Assembly: GCA_015075545.1 (NCBI GenBank) | Contig: JABTUC010000004.1 | Coordinates: 336,810-400,809, forward strand | Source of the DNA: Ideonella sp. | GTDB lineage: Bacteria > Pseudomonadota > Gammaproteobacteria > Burkholderiales > Burkholderiaceae_C | DNA length: 64,000 nt | Direction: 5' to 3' | Shown here: positions 42,739 through 50,299 of the stretch, in pieces | Numbering within the stretch: the first letter of the stretch is position 1 | Layout of the letters: each line of letters opens with the position of its first letter | The notes under the pieces: generated by a model | What the model was told of the DNA's origin: nothing | The model's input: the letters and a program-made list of their open reading frames with translations, nothing else | Databases searched by the model: none | Made by a program: the position numbers and the translations under genes

Positions 42739-42805
42739 CGGCCTGGGAGGGGCGGTTGAGCGGCTTACGGGCAGCTGCCGGCGCGGCGTGTCGATCATCG
42801 AATCG

Positions 42806-43033
42806 ATGGTGATCGATATGAACGAGGCGCAGGTGCGCACCGTGGAACAGGTGCGGCAGGTGCTGCAGGGGACCCAGGCGCTGGAGTTTCGGGCTGCCGA
42901 GGACGATCAGGGCCGCTACCGGTGGATCGATGCGGTGCTGTGGCGGCTGGAGTACCGTCAGCTGCGGCGTGCGGATCGGGGAGCGGTGCTGGCGTACATG
43001 CAGCGGCTGAGTGGCTACAGCCGCGCGCAGGTT
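42806..43033 (+). pseudogene. Integrase-type (IS481/IS3-like) transposase, N-terminal fragment
   Basis: 76 codons (MVIDMNEAQVRTVEQVRQVL, then GRYRWIDAVLWRLEYRQLRR and YMQRLSGYSRAQV) match the N-terminal helix-turn-helix end of an integrase-core transposase found in Burkholderiales. The match stops at 43033, where the sequence becomes the C-terminal half of an unrelated IS630 transposase in another frame. The DDE core is missing. Confidence 0.65.
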
Positions 43034-43394
43034 GCGCTCGATCGACAAGGCCGTGCCGGCCGAACTCGACGTGCACTGCATCGTCGACAACTGCGCCAGC
43101 CACAAGCATCCCAAGGTCAAGGCCTGGCTGGCGGCGAGTCCGCGCTGGCATATGCACTTCATCCCCACCTACAGCTCGTGGTTGAACCAGGTCGAGCGCT
43201 TCTTCTCGAGCATCACCGCCAGGGCGATCCGCCGCGGCTCGTTCGCCTCGGTCAAGGAGCTGGTGGCCAAGATCGATCACTTCGTCGCCCACTGCAACCA
43301 GAACTGCAGGCCCTTCACTTGGACCGCCACCGCCGATTCGATCCTTGCCACGCTCGGCAGACTTTGCGAACGAATCAGCGGAACGGAACACTAG
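43032..43394 (+). pseudogene. IS630-family transposase, C-terminal fragment
   Basis: About 120 codons match the C-terminal half of IS630/Tc1-type DDE transposases. The second catalytic aspartate lies in CIVDNCASHKHPKVKAWL, the glutamate in SSWLNQVERFFSSITA, and the family end is FTWTATADSILATL. The N-terminal helix-turn-helix and first catalytic aspartate are gone, replaced at the junction by the integrase-type fragment. It ends in SGTEH with a stop at 43392-43394, the normal IS630 terminus. Confidence 0.75.
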
Positions 43395-43426
43395 CCGAAC
43401 ATGTGCTGGCCACCGTCGACGTGGAT
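43391..43426 (-). pseudogene. C-terminal tail of a short-chain dehydrogenase
   Basis: Reading the minus strand from 43426 gives IHVDGGQHMFG and a TAG stop. This is the typical last-strand ending of SDR-family oxidoreductases (VDGGQ motif). Nothing upstream continues it. It is only 11 codons long, so the call depends on one motif. Confidence 0.45.
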
Positions 43427-43728
43427 CGCCGAAGGTGCGGCACGTCTCGTCGCTGCTCGGCCTGATCGAAGCCGGCCTCGGCGTGGCCGCGGTGCCGAAG
43501 ATCGCGCTGCCGACGCGGCGCTCGTCGCGGCTCGTCGCCGTGCCGTTGGTCGAGCCGCGCGTCACGCGAACGATCGGCCTCATCCGCCGCCGCGGCCGGC
43601 CGTTGGCGCCTGCGGCGCAGCACCTGTACGACCTGCTGAGCGCGGGCGCGAGGCCCGAGCGGCTACGTGCGACCCAGCCGCGCCCATCGGCCCGCCCAGT
43701 CGGCGAAAGGGCGCAGCGCCGCCAGTAG
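43427..43728 (+). pseudogene. LysR-type regulator, C-terminal fragment
   Basis: PKVRHVSSLLGLIEAGLGVA and VPKIALPTRRSSRLVAVPLV, then TIGLIRRRGRPLAPAAQHLY, match the last about 75 residues of a LysR substrate-binding domain. The DNA-binding domain and most of the effector domain are missing. The in-frame sequence to the left belongs to the IS630 and SDR fragments. The frame closes at 43728 inside the 3' end of the convergent HxlR gene. Confidence 0.7.
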
Positions 43729-44004
43729 ATCCTGCCCCATCGGGGCCAGCAGGTAGCCCTCGCCCTGGTGGTCGATCAGGCCGGCGGTGCGCAACTCGGC
43801 GAGGCGGGTGTTGAGCAGGCTCGGGTTCGTGGCGGCGGCCTCCAGCAACTCGCGAAAGGTCAACTGGCGACCTTCGCGCAGCTCCCACAGGATGCGCAGC
43901 GCGCTGCGGCGGCCGAGCAGATCCATGGCGGCCATGATCGGCCGCCCGGTGCGCGAGCCTCGCACCGCAGCGCCTGGGCGCGGAACCGGCGCTTTACTTT
44001 TCAT
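43663..44004 (-). CDS. HxlR-family winged-helix transcriptional regulator
   Basis: 113 residues: AAMDLLGRRSALRILWELRE (helix 1-2), TFRELLEAAATNPSLLNTRL (recognition region) and RTAGLIDHQGEGYLLAPMGQ (wing). It is a small dimeric repressor or activator. The cysteine found near the N-terminus of quinone- or formaldehyde-sensing members is absent. It is divergent from the carboxymuconolactone decarboxylase-like gene with only 37 bp between start codons, so it almost certainly controls that operon and itself. Confidence 0.87.
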   Translation of the reverse strand: MKSKAPVPRPGAAVRGSRTGRPIMAAMDLLGRRSALRILWELREGRQLTFRELLEAAATNPSLLNTRLAELRTAGLIDHQGEGYLLAPMGQDLLAALRPFADWAGRWARLGRT

Positions 44005-44015
44005 AGCGCACAGGC

Positions 44016-44025
44016 TAGCATGCTA
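44016..44025. promoter_or_regulatory. Palindrome between HxlR gene and its divergent target
   Basis: TAGCATGCTA is a perfect 10-bp palindrome in the 37-bp intergenic region, flanked by further TAGC half-sites (ATAGCGCA and GGATAGCAAG). The likely operator of the HxlR protein, by position only. Confidence 0.5.
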
Positions 44026-44041
44026 CGCAAAGGATAGCAAG

Positions 44042-44632
44042 ATGATGACGGCAAGGATCGCCCCAGCCCAGGCACCTTTCGGCCCGGCCGTGCAGCAATG
44101 GCTCGATCGGACGATGCCCGAGGGCAGGATCCCGTTCGTGCTGTTCACCACGCTCGCCCGCGACGAGCGGCTGTTCGGCAGGTTCTTCGCGGGCGGCCTG
44201 CTCGATCGCGGGCACCTGACGCTGCGTCAGCGCGAGATCGTCATCGACCGCACGACGGCGCGCTGCCGCTCCGAGTACGAGTGGGGCATCCACGTCGCCC
44301 TGTTCGGACGCCGCGTCGGCTTCGCCGACCGGCAGCTCGAATCCCTGGTGCACGGCGACGCCTCGGACCCCTGCTGGAGCGAAGCGGAGGCGCTGCTGCT
44401 GTGCCTGTGCGACGAGCTGCATGCCACCGCCACGGTGAGCGACGCGCTGTGGGCCGGGTTGCGGCAGGTGCATTCCGAAGAAGCTCTTCTGGAGCTTCTG
44501 TTGCTCGCGTGCTTCTACCGGACCGTCAGCGTGCTCACCAATGCGCTGCGGCTGCCGCTGGAGCCCGACGGCGCCCGATTCCCGCCCCTGCCGGCACGGC
44601 GCGCGGATGCGACGGGTTCCACAGAGCGCTGA
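44042..44632 (+). CDS. Carboxymuconolactone decarboxylase/AhpD-like protein
   Basis: 196 residues from the first of two tandem ATGs (44042), with AAAGGA upstream. The helical CMD core is visible in LTLRQREIVIDRTTARCRSE, then YEWGIHVALFGRRVGF and ALLLCLCDELHATATVS. The redox CxxC of AhpD is absent (ExxWxxH instead), so peroxidase activity is unlikely. Related proteins decarboxylate or isomerise ring-cleavage products, or are of unknown role. A RidA gene follows after 17 bp in the same operon. Confidence 0.8.
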   Translation: MMTARIAPAQAPFGPAVQQWLDRTMPEGRIPFVLFTTLARDERLFGRFFAGGLLDRGHLTLRQREIVIDRTTARCRSEYEWGIHVALFGRRVGFADRQLESLVHGDASDPCWSEAEALLLCLCDELHATATVSDALWAGLRQVHSEEALLELLLLACFYRTVSVLTNALRLPLEPDGARFPPLPARRADATGSTER

Positions 44633-44649
44633 CGAACAGGAGACACGCC

Positions 44650-45033
44650 ATGCCCAGAAAGCTCATCAGTTCGGGTTCCACCTTCGAAGCCACGATCGGC
44701 TACTCCAGAGCGGTGGTCGTCGACAACTGGATCTTCGTGTCGGGCACGACCGGCTTCGACTACTCGACGATGTCGATCGCCGACGACCTCGTGGCGCAGA
44801 CCGAGCAGTGCCTGAAGAACATCGAGGCCGCGCTGCGCGAGGCCGGCTCCGGCCTGGAGGACGTCGTTCGCGTCACCTACGTGCTGCCCGACGGCTCGCA
44901 GTTCGAGCGCTGCTGGCCGGTGCTCAGCAAGGCCTTCGGCAAGATCCGCCCCGCGGCGATGATGATCAGCGCCGGCCTCGCCGACCCGCGCATGAAGATC
45001 GAGATCGAGGTCACGGCGTTGAAGGGGTCGTGA
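44650..45033 (+). CDS. RidA-family (YjgF/Rid) protein
   Basis: 127 residues with an AGGAG site. YSRAVVVDNWIFVSGTTGFD forms the first strands, and QTEQCLKNIEAALREAGSGL and DVVRVTYVLPD are the family signature. The RidA arginine position near 105 is not kept in the usual RxxVE form; the end reads MKIEIEVTAL. RidA hydrolyses reactive enamines/imines to ketones. This branch (Rid6/7-like) may act in a catabolic path with the adjacent CMD-like protein. Its last 23 bp overlap the convergent hydrolase gene. Confidence 0.87.
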   Translation: MPRKLISSGSTFEATIGYSRAVVVDNWIFVSGTTGFDYSTMSIADDLVAQTEQCLKNIEAALREAGSGLEDVVRVTYVLPDGSQFERCWPVLSKAFGKIRPAAMMISAGLADPRMKIEIEVTALKGS

Positions 45034-45766
45034 GGAACGCCAGCGCCGCGTCGCGGAACCGCCGGTGCAGCAGCGCGCCCCGATGGTCGCCGGGCACCAC
45101 GGCGAGCCGCGCACCGGCGACGACGGCGATCACCGCGTCGAGCCCGTCGCGCATCATGGCGTCGTCTTCGCCGACCACGAACAGCGTCGGCACCGCGGGC
45201 GCGGTGTGCGGCGCCGGCGCGAACGGTTCGCTCGCCAGCCCGATCATGCAGCGTGCGAGCCCCACGGTGTTCAACCCGGGCTGCGAGATCCTCGCCGCGA
45301 GGCGCGCGGTCAACGGGTGGCTCGGCAGCGGCCCGCCGGCGGCGAAGCGCTCGAGCGCGGCGCGGTCGAGGTCGGCGAACGGATCGACCGGCGCGATGCC
45401 GCCGAGCACCAGCCGCCGCACGTGGCCGCGCCGCGGCAGCTCCCACGCGAGGCGCGCGCCGAGCGAGTAGCCGACGACGTCGGCGCTGCCACCGAGCGCG
45501 CCGATCACCTCGTCCAGTTCGTCGACGATGCGGCTCGTCGCCGCCGCCGACGCATCGCCCGGCGTAGCGCCGGCGCCATGGCCGGGCAGATCGACCAGGC
45601 AGGCCTCGCGGCCCACTGCAGCCAGCGCCTCGACCCAGCCGCCCCAGTCGGCCGCCGCGCTCGATGGGAAGCTGTGGATCAGCAGCACCGGCGGCCCGCC
45701 CGTGCTGCCGGCCGCAGCGGCATGTGCAACGTGCAGCAAGCGCAGCGGTGGCATCGGCGCGCTCAC
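45011..45766 (-). CDS. Alpha/beta hydrolase
   Basis: 251 residues when started at GTG 45766, which overlaps the stop of the DUF3237 gene (GTGA) and has AAGG upstream; ATG 45754 is an alternative. The oxyanion motif is LLIHSFPSS, the nucleophile elbow GYSLGA, the acid VGEDDAMM and the histidine GDHRGALLH. The cap is short. It resembles small esterases/enol-lactonases of aromatic catabolism (PcaD/MenH-like), but the substrate is unknown. The coupling with DUF3237 suggests they work together. Confidence 0.83.
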   Translation of the reverse strand: MSAPMPPLRLLHVAHAAAAGSTGGPPVLLIHSFPSSAAADWGGWVEALAAVGREACLVDLPGHGAGATPGDASAAATSRIVDELDEVIGALGGSADVVGYSLGARLAWELPRRGHVRRLVLGGIAPVDPFADLDRAALERFAAGGPLPSHPLTARLAARISQPGLNTVGLARCMIGLASEPFAPAPHTAPAVPTLFVVGEDDAMMRDGLDAVIAVVAGARLAVVPGDHRGALLHRRFRDAALAFLTTPSTP

Positions 45767-46263
45767 AGCACCTTGAAGTAGCGCATGCTCGGGCCCGGCA
45801 GCGCCTGGCCCGTCTTGTCGGCGTCGATCAGCATGCCGACGAAGAGGAACCGCGTCAGCCAGTCGTACTTGCCCGAGCTGGTCTCGAAGACCGGCGCCAC
45901 CCTGAAGTAGAAGTCCGACGCCGTGACCGCTGCCGACTTCGTCATCCACGCGGTCATCTTGGCCGGGTCGTGGTAGGCGCGGCGGATACCGCGGTTCTGT
46001 ACGTAGATGCGCTCGCCGTCGTCGGTTTCGAGCAGCCAGCGGGCGTTGATCATCAGCACGTTGTCGGGGCGGAAGTGCGGGTTCTCGATCCCGCCAGGCA
46101 GCACGCGGCCCTTCAACGCAGGCCCTTCGAAGCTGCCGCCGCCGACGTTGATCGACCAGCGCGCGCCGCCGCCGGGCAGGTCGGTGATGCGGGTCAGGCT
46201 GCCGGGCACCATCGTCAGGTGCACGGTCATCACGTACTCGAGGCCGGGTGCGGCATGCTCCAT
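45763..46263 (-). CDS. DUF3237 family protein
   Basis: 166 residues forming a predicted beta-barrel. The family pattern is clear in LPGGGARWSINVGGGSFEGP, RWLLETDDGERIYVQNRGIR and ASDFYFRVAPVFETSSGKYD, with the ending WLTRFLFVGMLIDADKTGQA. The function is unknown; the genes often sit in catabolic clusters of proteobacteria and fungi. It lies 22 bp after the ABC-transporter ATPase gene on the same strand, so it may belong to the transporter operon. Confidence 0.87.
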   Translation of the reverse strand: MEHAAPGLEYVMTVHLTMVPGSLTRITDLPGGGARWSINVGGGSFEGPALKGRVLPGGIENPHFRPDNVLMINARWLLETDDGERIYVQNRGIRRAYHDPAKMTAWMTKSAAVTASDFYFRVAPVFETSSGKYDWLTRFLFVGMLIDADKTGQALPGPSMRYFKVL

Positions 46264-46285
46264 GGGTGTCCTCTCGATCTTGAAG

Positions 46286-48217
46286 TCAGGTGAGGTTCGC
46301 AGCGCTTCGGGCCGGCGCGGTGGCGTAGTCGGGCAGCACCGGGTTGGCGCTCAGCAGCGCCTGCGTATAGGCGTGCGCCGGGCGGCGCGTGATCGCATCC
46401 GGGGAGTCCACTTCGATCAGGCGGCCGGCCTGCATGACGCCCACGCGGTCGGCCACGCACAGGATCAGGCTCAGGTTGTGCGTGATGAACAGGATGCTCA
46501 GCTTGCGGCGCCGGCGCAGCTCGAGCAGCAGGTTGATCACCTGGCCCTGCACCGACACGTCGAGCGCCGAGGTGGGCTCGTCGGCGACGAGCAGCGCCGG
46601 TTCGGGCGCGATGGCGCGCGCGATCGCCACGCGCTGGCGCTGCCCGCCCGAGAGCTGCGACGGCCGCCGCTCGAGCAGCGCCTGCGCCAGGCCGACCTCG
46701 GCCATCAGCCCGGCCACGCGCTGCGCGAGGCCGTGCCCGCGCAGCGCGGTGAGCTCGCGCAGCGGCTCGGCCACGATCTCGGCCACGGTGTAGCGCGGGT
46801 CGAGCGACGCCAGCGGATCCTGGAACACCGGCTGCACCAGGCGCCGGAACTCGCGGTCGCGCCCGGTGAGGCCCTTGGGGCCGAAGGTGTGCGCACCGAG
46901 CCGGATGCTGCCGTCGCTCGGGCGCTCGAGCGCGGTGACGATGCGCCCGAGCGTGGTCTTGCCCGAACCCGATTCGCCGACCAGCCCGAAGAACTCGCCG
47001 GGCCGGATCGCGAGCGACACGTCGTCGACCGCCTTGACGGCGGTGCGGCGCAGCGCACCGCCAGGCGACGCGAAGATTTTCGACACGCGGTCGATGGCGA
47101 GAATCGGCGCGGGCGTGCCATCGGGTGCGTGCGCGCCACCGCCTGCAGGCACGCCGTCGAACCCGGGCCCCGCCAGCGCGAGCCCGGCGCCCGCCCCGGC
47201 GAACGGCACCGCACCCGCACCAGGGTTCCAGCAAGCGGCGCGCACGCTGCCGCTGCCTTGCGGTGCGAGCGTGGGCTCGACCGTGCGACAGCGCTCGACC
47301 GCGAAGCCGCAGCGCGGCGCGAAGCGGCAACCGGGGATCTCGTCGGCCGGGCCGGGCACCGCGCCCCTGATCGAAGGCAGCCCGTCGGTCTGCCGCACGC
47401 CGATGCGCGGCACGCACTCGAGCAGCGCGCGCGTGTAGCGGTGCGCGGGCGACGCCAGCACCTGCGCAGTCGGCCCCACCTCGACCAGCCGGCCGGCGTA
47501 GACCACCGCGATGCGATCGGCGATCTCGGCGGCCACCGCCATGTCGTGCGTGATGAAGACGCAGGCGGTGCGGTGGTCGCGCTGCACGCGGCGGAACATC
47601 TTCAGGATCTCGGCCTGCGTGGTGACGTCGAGCGCGGTGGTCGGCTCGTCGGCGATCAGCAGCTGCGGGTTCGACATCAGCGCCAGCGCGATCATCACGC
47701 GCTGCTGCATGCCGCCAGAGAGCTGGTGCGGGTACGACGCGAGGATGCGCTCGGTGTCGGGCAGCCCCACCTCGGCCAGCAGGCCGCGTGCGCGCTGCAG
47801 CGCCTGCGCCCTGCCCGCCTTGCCGAGCCGCTGCGCGATCGAGTGACTCGCGGCGCCCTCGGGCCGGTAGGCCTCGACGAGCTGGGCATCGATGCGCTTG
47901 GATGGATTGAGCGAGTCGAGCGCCTCCTGGAAGATCATGCCGATGCGCGCGCCGCGCCAGGCGCGCATCTGCTGCGCCGAGAGCCGCGTCAGGTCGGTGC
48001 CCGCCAGCGCGATCGAGCCGCTGGTGCGCACCGGCGCCGTGAACTCCAGCAGGCGGATGATCGACATCGCGGTCACGCTCTTGCCGCTGCCCGATTCGCC
48101 GACCACGCACAGCGTCTCGCCCGATTCGACGGTGAACGACAGCTCGCGCACCAGCGCGACCTCGGCCTCGTCGGTGTGGAGGTGGATCGTCAGATCCGAC
48201 AGTTCAAGCAGCGGCAC
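46286..48217 (-). CDS. Dual-ATPase subunit of a peptide/nickel-type ABC importer (DppD-DppF fusion)
   Basis: 643 residues from GTG 48217 (VPLLELSDLTIHL, matching family starts); ATGs at 48283 and 48274 are possible. Two complete nucleotide-binding domains are present: the first with GESGSGKSVT, LSGGMQQR and ADEPTTALD, the second with GESGSGKTTL, LSGGQRQR and ADEPTSALD. Each is followed by the oligopeptide-type C-terminal region; the first has the cysteine pattern CRFAPRCGFAVERC. The linker (about 345-385) is unusually rich in Gly/Ala/Pro. It energises import with the two permeases and binding protein upstream. Confidence 0.9.
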   Translation of the reverse strand: MPLLELSDLTIHLHTDEAEVALVRELSFTVESGETLCVVGESGSGKSVTAMSIIRLLEFTAPVRTSGSIALAGTDLTRLSAQQMRAWRGARIGMIFQEALDSLNPSKRIDAQLVEAYRPEGAASHSIAQRLGKAGRAQALQRARGLLAEVGLPDTERILASYPHQLSGGMQQRVMIALALMSNPQLLIADEPTTALDVTTQAEILKMFRRVQRDHRTACVFITHDMAVAAEIADRIAVVYAGRLVEVGPTAQVLASPAHRYTRALLECVPRIGVRQTDGLPSIRGAVPGPADEIPGCRFAPRCGFAVERCRTVEPTLAPQGSGSVRAACWNPGAGAVPFAGAGAGLALAGPGFDGVPAGGGAHAPDGTPAPILAIDRVSKIFASPGGALRRTAVKAVDDVSLAIRPGEFFGLVGESGSGKTTLGRIVTALERPSDGSIRLGAHTFGPKGLTGRDREFRRLVQPVFQDPLASLDPRYTVAEIVAEPLRELTALRGHGLAQRVAGLMAEVGLAQALLERRPSQLSGGQRQRVAIARAIAPEPALLVADEPTSALDVSVQGQVINLLLELRRRRKLSILFITHNLSLILCVADRVGVMQAGRLIEVDSPDAITRRPAHAYTQALLSANPVLPDYATAPARSAANLT

Positions 48218-48319
48218 GAAGCGAACCCTTGGTGGCAGCACTGCCGGCAACGTGCACGCCTCGCCTCGCGGCATCGATCGCATCCCTCGCGACCGCGGCA
48301 GTCGATGCGTGCGCGCTGT

Positions 48320-49291
48320 TCATGGCCCTGGCCTGCGCGCCGCGGTGTCGACGACGGCCGCACGCGCCGCTGCCGGCTCGCGCCGCATCCGCGAGCGCAG
48401 CCGCTCGAGTGCGCGCAGCGCGCGGGCATCCGGGTCGACGATCAGGCGCAGCTCGTCGCCGGCGATGTTGAGCAGCGCCACGCACAGCACGATCGCCAGG
48501 CCCGGGGCGATGATGAGCAGCGGCGCGTTGGTCATGAAGGCGCGCCCCTCGGCGATCATGTTGCCCCAGGTCGGCGTCGGCGGCGCCACGCCGAGGCCGA
48601 GGTAGCTCAGGCCGCCGTCGATCAGCATCGCCAGCGCGGCCTTGATCACCAGTTGCACCAGGATCAGCGGCAGCGTGTGCGGGATCACGTGCTTGACGAG
48701 GATCTTCCCCGGGCCCATGCCCGATGCGCGCGCCGCGGCGATGAAGTCGCGCGTCGCCAGGCTCAGCACGCGCGAGCGCACCACGCGCGCGGTGGTCGGC
48801 GTGAAGATGACGGTCAGCGCGATGAACTCCGACCACGCGCCCGCGCCCATCACGATGGCCAGCGCCATCGCCAGCACGATGCCCGGGAACGCGAGGCCCG
48901 CATCCATCAGCCGCATCAGCGCGGCATCGAGCGGCCGGAAGAAGCCGCTCACCAGCCCGACCAGCGAGCCCGCGATCGTCGCCGCGATCGTCACCGCCGC
49001 CGCCAGCCCGAGACTGACGCGCCCGCCCGAGACGAGGCGGCTCCAGACGTCGCGCCCGTAGTTGTCGGTGCCGAGCCAATGCGCCGCCGACGGCGGCAGC
49101 AGGCGGTTGATCGGGTCGGGCAGGTTCGGGTCGGGCAGCACGAGCGGCAGCACGAGCACGGCGGCGACGATCAGCGACAGCACACCGAGCGAGGCGGCGA
49201 GCGTCGAGTTGGCGCGCAGCCAGCGCCTGAAGCCTGCGGCCGCCGCAGGCACTGACGTTGCCGGAGCCTGCGCGGAGTCGTTGCCGCTCAT
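48320..49291 (-). CDS. Peptide/nickel-type ABC transporter permease (DppC-like)
   Basis: 323 residues. A cytoplasmic N-terminus rich in Ala precedes the first helix (LAASLGVLSLIVAAVLVLP). HWLGTDNYGRDVWSRLVSG is the diagnostic DppC/OppC segment, followed by five more helices and the EAA loop FIAAARASGMGPGKILVKHV. The Arg/Ala-rich tail beyond LIVDPDARAL is longer than usual. Its ATG overlaps the stop of the dppB-like gene by 4 bp. Confidence 0.9.
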   Translation of the reverse strand: MSGNDSAQAPATSVPAAAAGFRRWLRANSTLAASLGVLSLIVAAVLVLPLVLPDPNLPDPINRLLPPSAAHWLGTDNYGRDVWSRLVSGGRVSLGLAAAVTIAATIAGSLVGLVSGFFRPLDAALMRLMDAGLAFPGIVLAMALAIVMGAGAWSEFIALTVIFTPTTARVVRSRVLSLATRDFIAAARASGMGPGKILVKHVIPHTLPLILVQLVIKAALAMLIDGGLSYLGLGVAPPTPTWGNMIAEGRAFMTNAPLLIIAPGLAIVLCVALLNIAGDELRLIVDPDARALRALERLRSRMRREPAAARAAVVDTAARRPGP

Positions 49292-50232
49292 GAGACGCGC
49301 AGCTTCGGGTCGAGCCACACGTACAGCAGGTCGACCAGCATGTTGACCGCAACGAACAGGAAGGCGATGAAGATCGTCACCCCCTGCACCAGCGGATAGT
49401 CGCGCGAGCCGATGGCCTCGAGCAGCAGCGAGCCGAGCCCGGGGATGACGAAGATCGCCTCGATCAGCACCACGCCGCCGATCATGCGCGCGAAGCTCGT
49501 GCCCATCACGGTCAGGCACGGCAGCATCGCGTTGCGCAGCACGTGAGCGAACACCACCGCCAGCTCGCCCAGGCCCTTGCTGCGCGCGGTGCGCAGGTAC
49601 AGCCGCGTCATCTCGCGCAGCACGCTCTCGCGCAGGATCAGGACGTACATCGCCGACAGCCCCAGCACGATCGACGCCGCCGGCAGCACGTAGTACGGCA
49701 GCGCGCCGATCGGGTCGGTGAACGGGTTGACGTAGCCGCCGGTGGGCAGCCAGCCGAGCACGACCCCGAACACGTAGATCAGCACCAGCGCGATCCAGAA
49801 CTCGGGGATCGCGATCGCCAACGAGGTCGAACGGTAGAGCAGTCGCGCCACCGGGTTGCCGGGGCGCACCGCGTTCCAGCAGGTGATGGCCACCGCGATT
49901 CCGAAGGCGAGCACGGTGCAGATGATGGCCAGCGCCAGCGTCGGCACGCTGTGCTCGAGGATCAGTTGCCACACCGGCGCGTGCAGGGTGATCGAGTTGC
50001 CGAGGTCGGCGCGCAGCACGCGGCCGAGCCACAACAGGTACTGCTCGTGGATCGGCCCGGCCAGCCCCAGCGACGCGCGCAGGTCCTGGATCTGCTCGGG
50101 GGTGGCGTCGTTGCCGAGCAGCGCGAGCGCGGCATCGCCCGGGATCAGCCGGATGATGAAGAACATCACCGTGCCGACGATCAGCAGCACGATCAGCAGA
50201 TCGCGCAGCCGTCGCAGGAACAGGAGTGCCAT
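49288..50232 (-). CDS. Peptide/nickel-type ABC transporter permease (DppB-like)
   Basis: 314 residues from the ATG at 50232 (MALLFLRRLRDLLIVLLIVG). GTVMFFIIRLIPGDAALALLGNDATPEQI is the classic N-terminal DppB/OppB helix and loop. The EAA loop reads YLRTARSKGLGELAVVFAHV, and EAIFVIPGLGSLLLEAIGSR closes the channel. It has six helices. It forms the channel with the DppC-like subunit. AGGAG lies close to the start. It is 67 bp downstream of the binding-protein gene. Confidence 0.9.
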   Translation of the reverse strand: MALLFLRRLRDLLIVLLIVGTVMFFIIRLIPGDAALALLGNDATPEQIQDLRASLGLAGPIHEQYLLWLGRVLRADLGNSITLHAPVWQLILEHSVPTLALAIICTVLAFGIAVAITCWNAVRPGNPVARLLYRSTSLAIAIPEFWIALVLIYVFGVVLGWLPTGGYVNPFTDPIGALPYYVLPAASIVLGLSAMYVLILRESVLREMTRLYLRTARSKGLGELAVVFAHVLRNAMLPCLTVMGTSFARMIGGVVLIEAIFVIPGLGSLLLEAIGSRDYPLVQGVTIFIAFLFVAVNMLVDLLYVWLDPKLRVS

Positions 50233-50299
50233 GGCTGCGTGGGCCCTGCCCTGATGTGATCGACCGGGCCGCGCCAGCGCAGCCGCAGTCAGCGAACCG

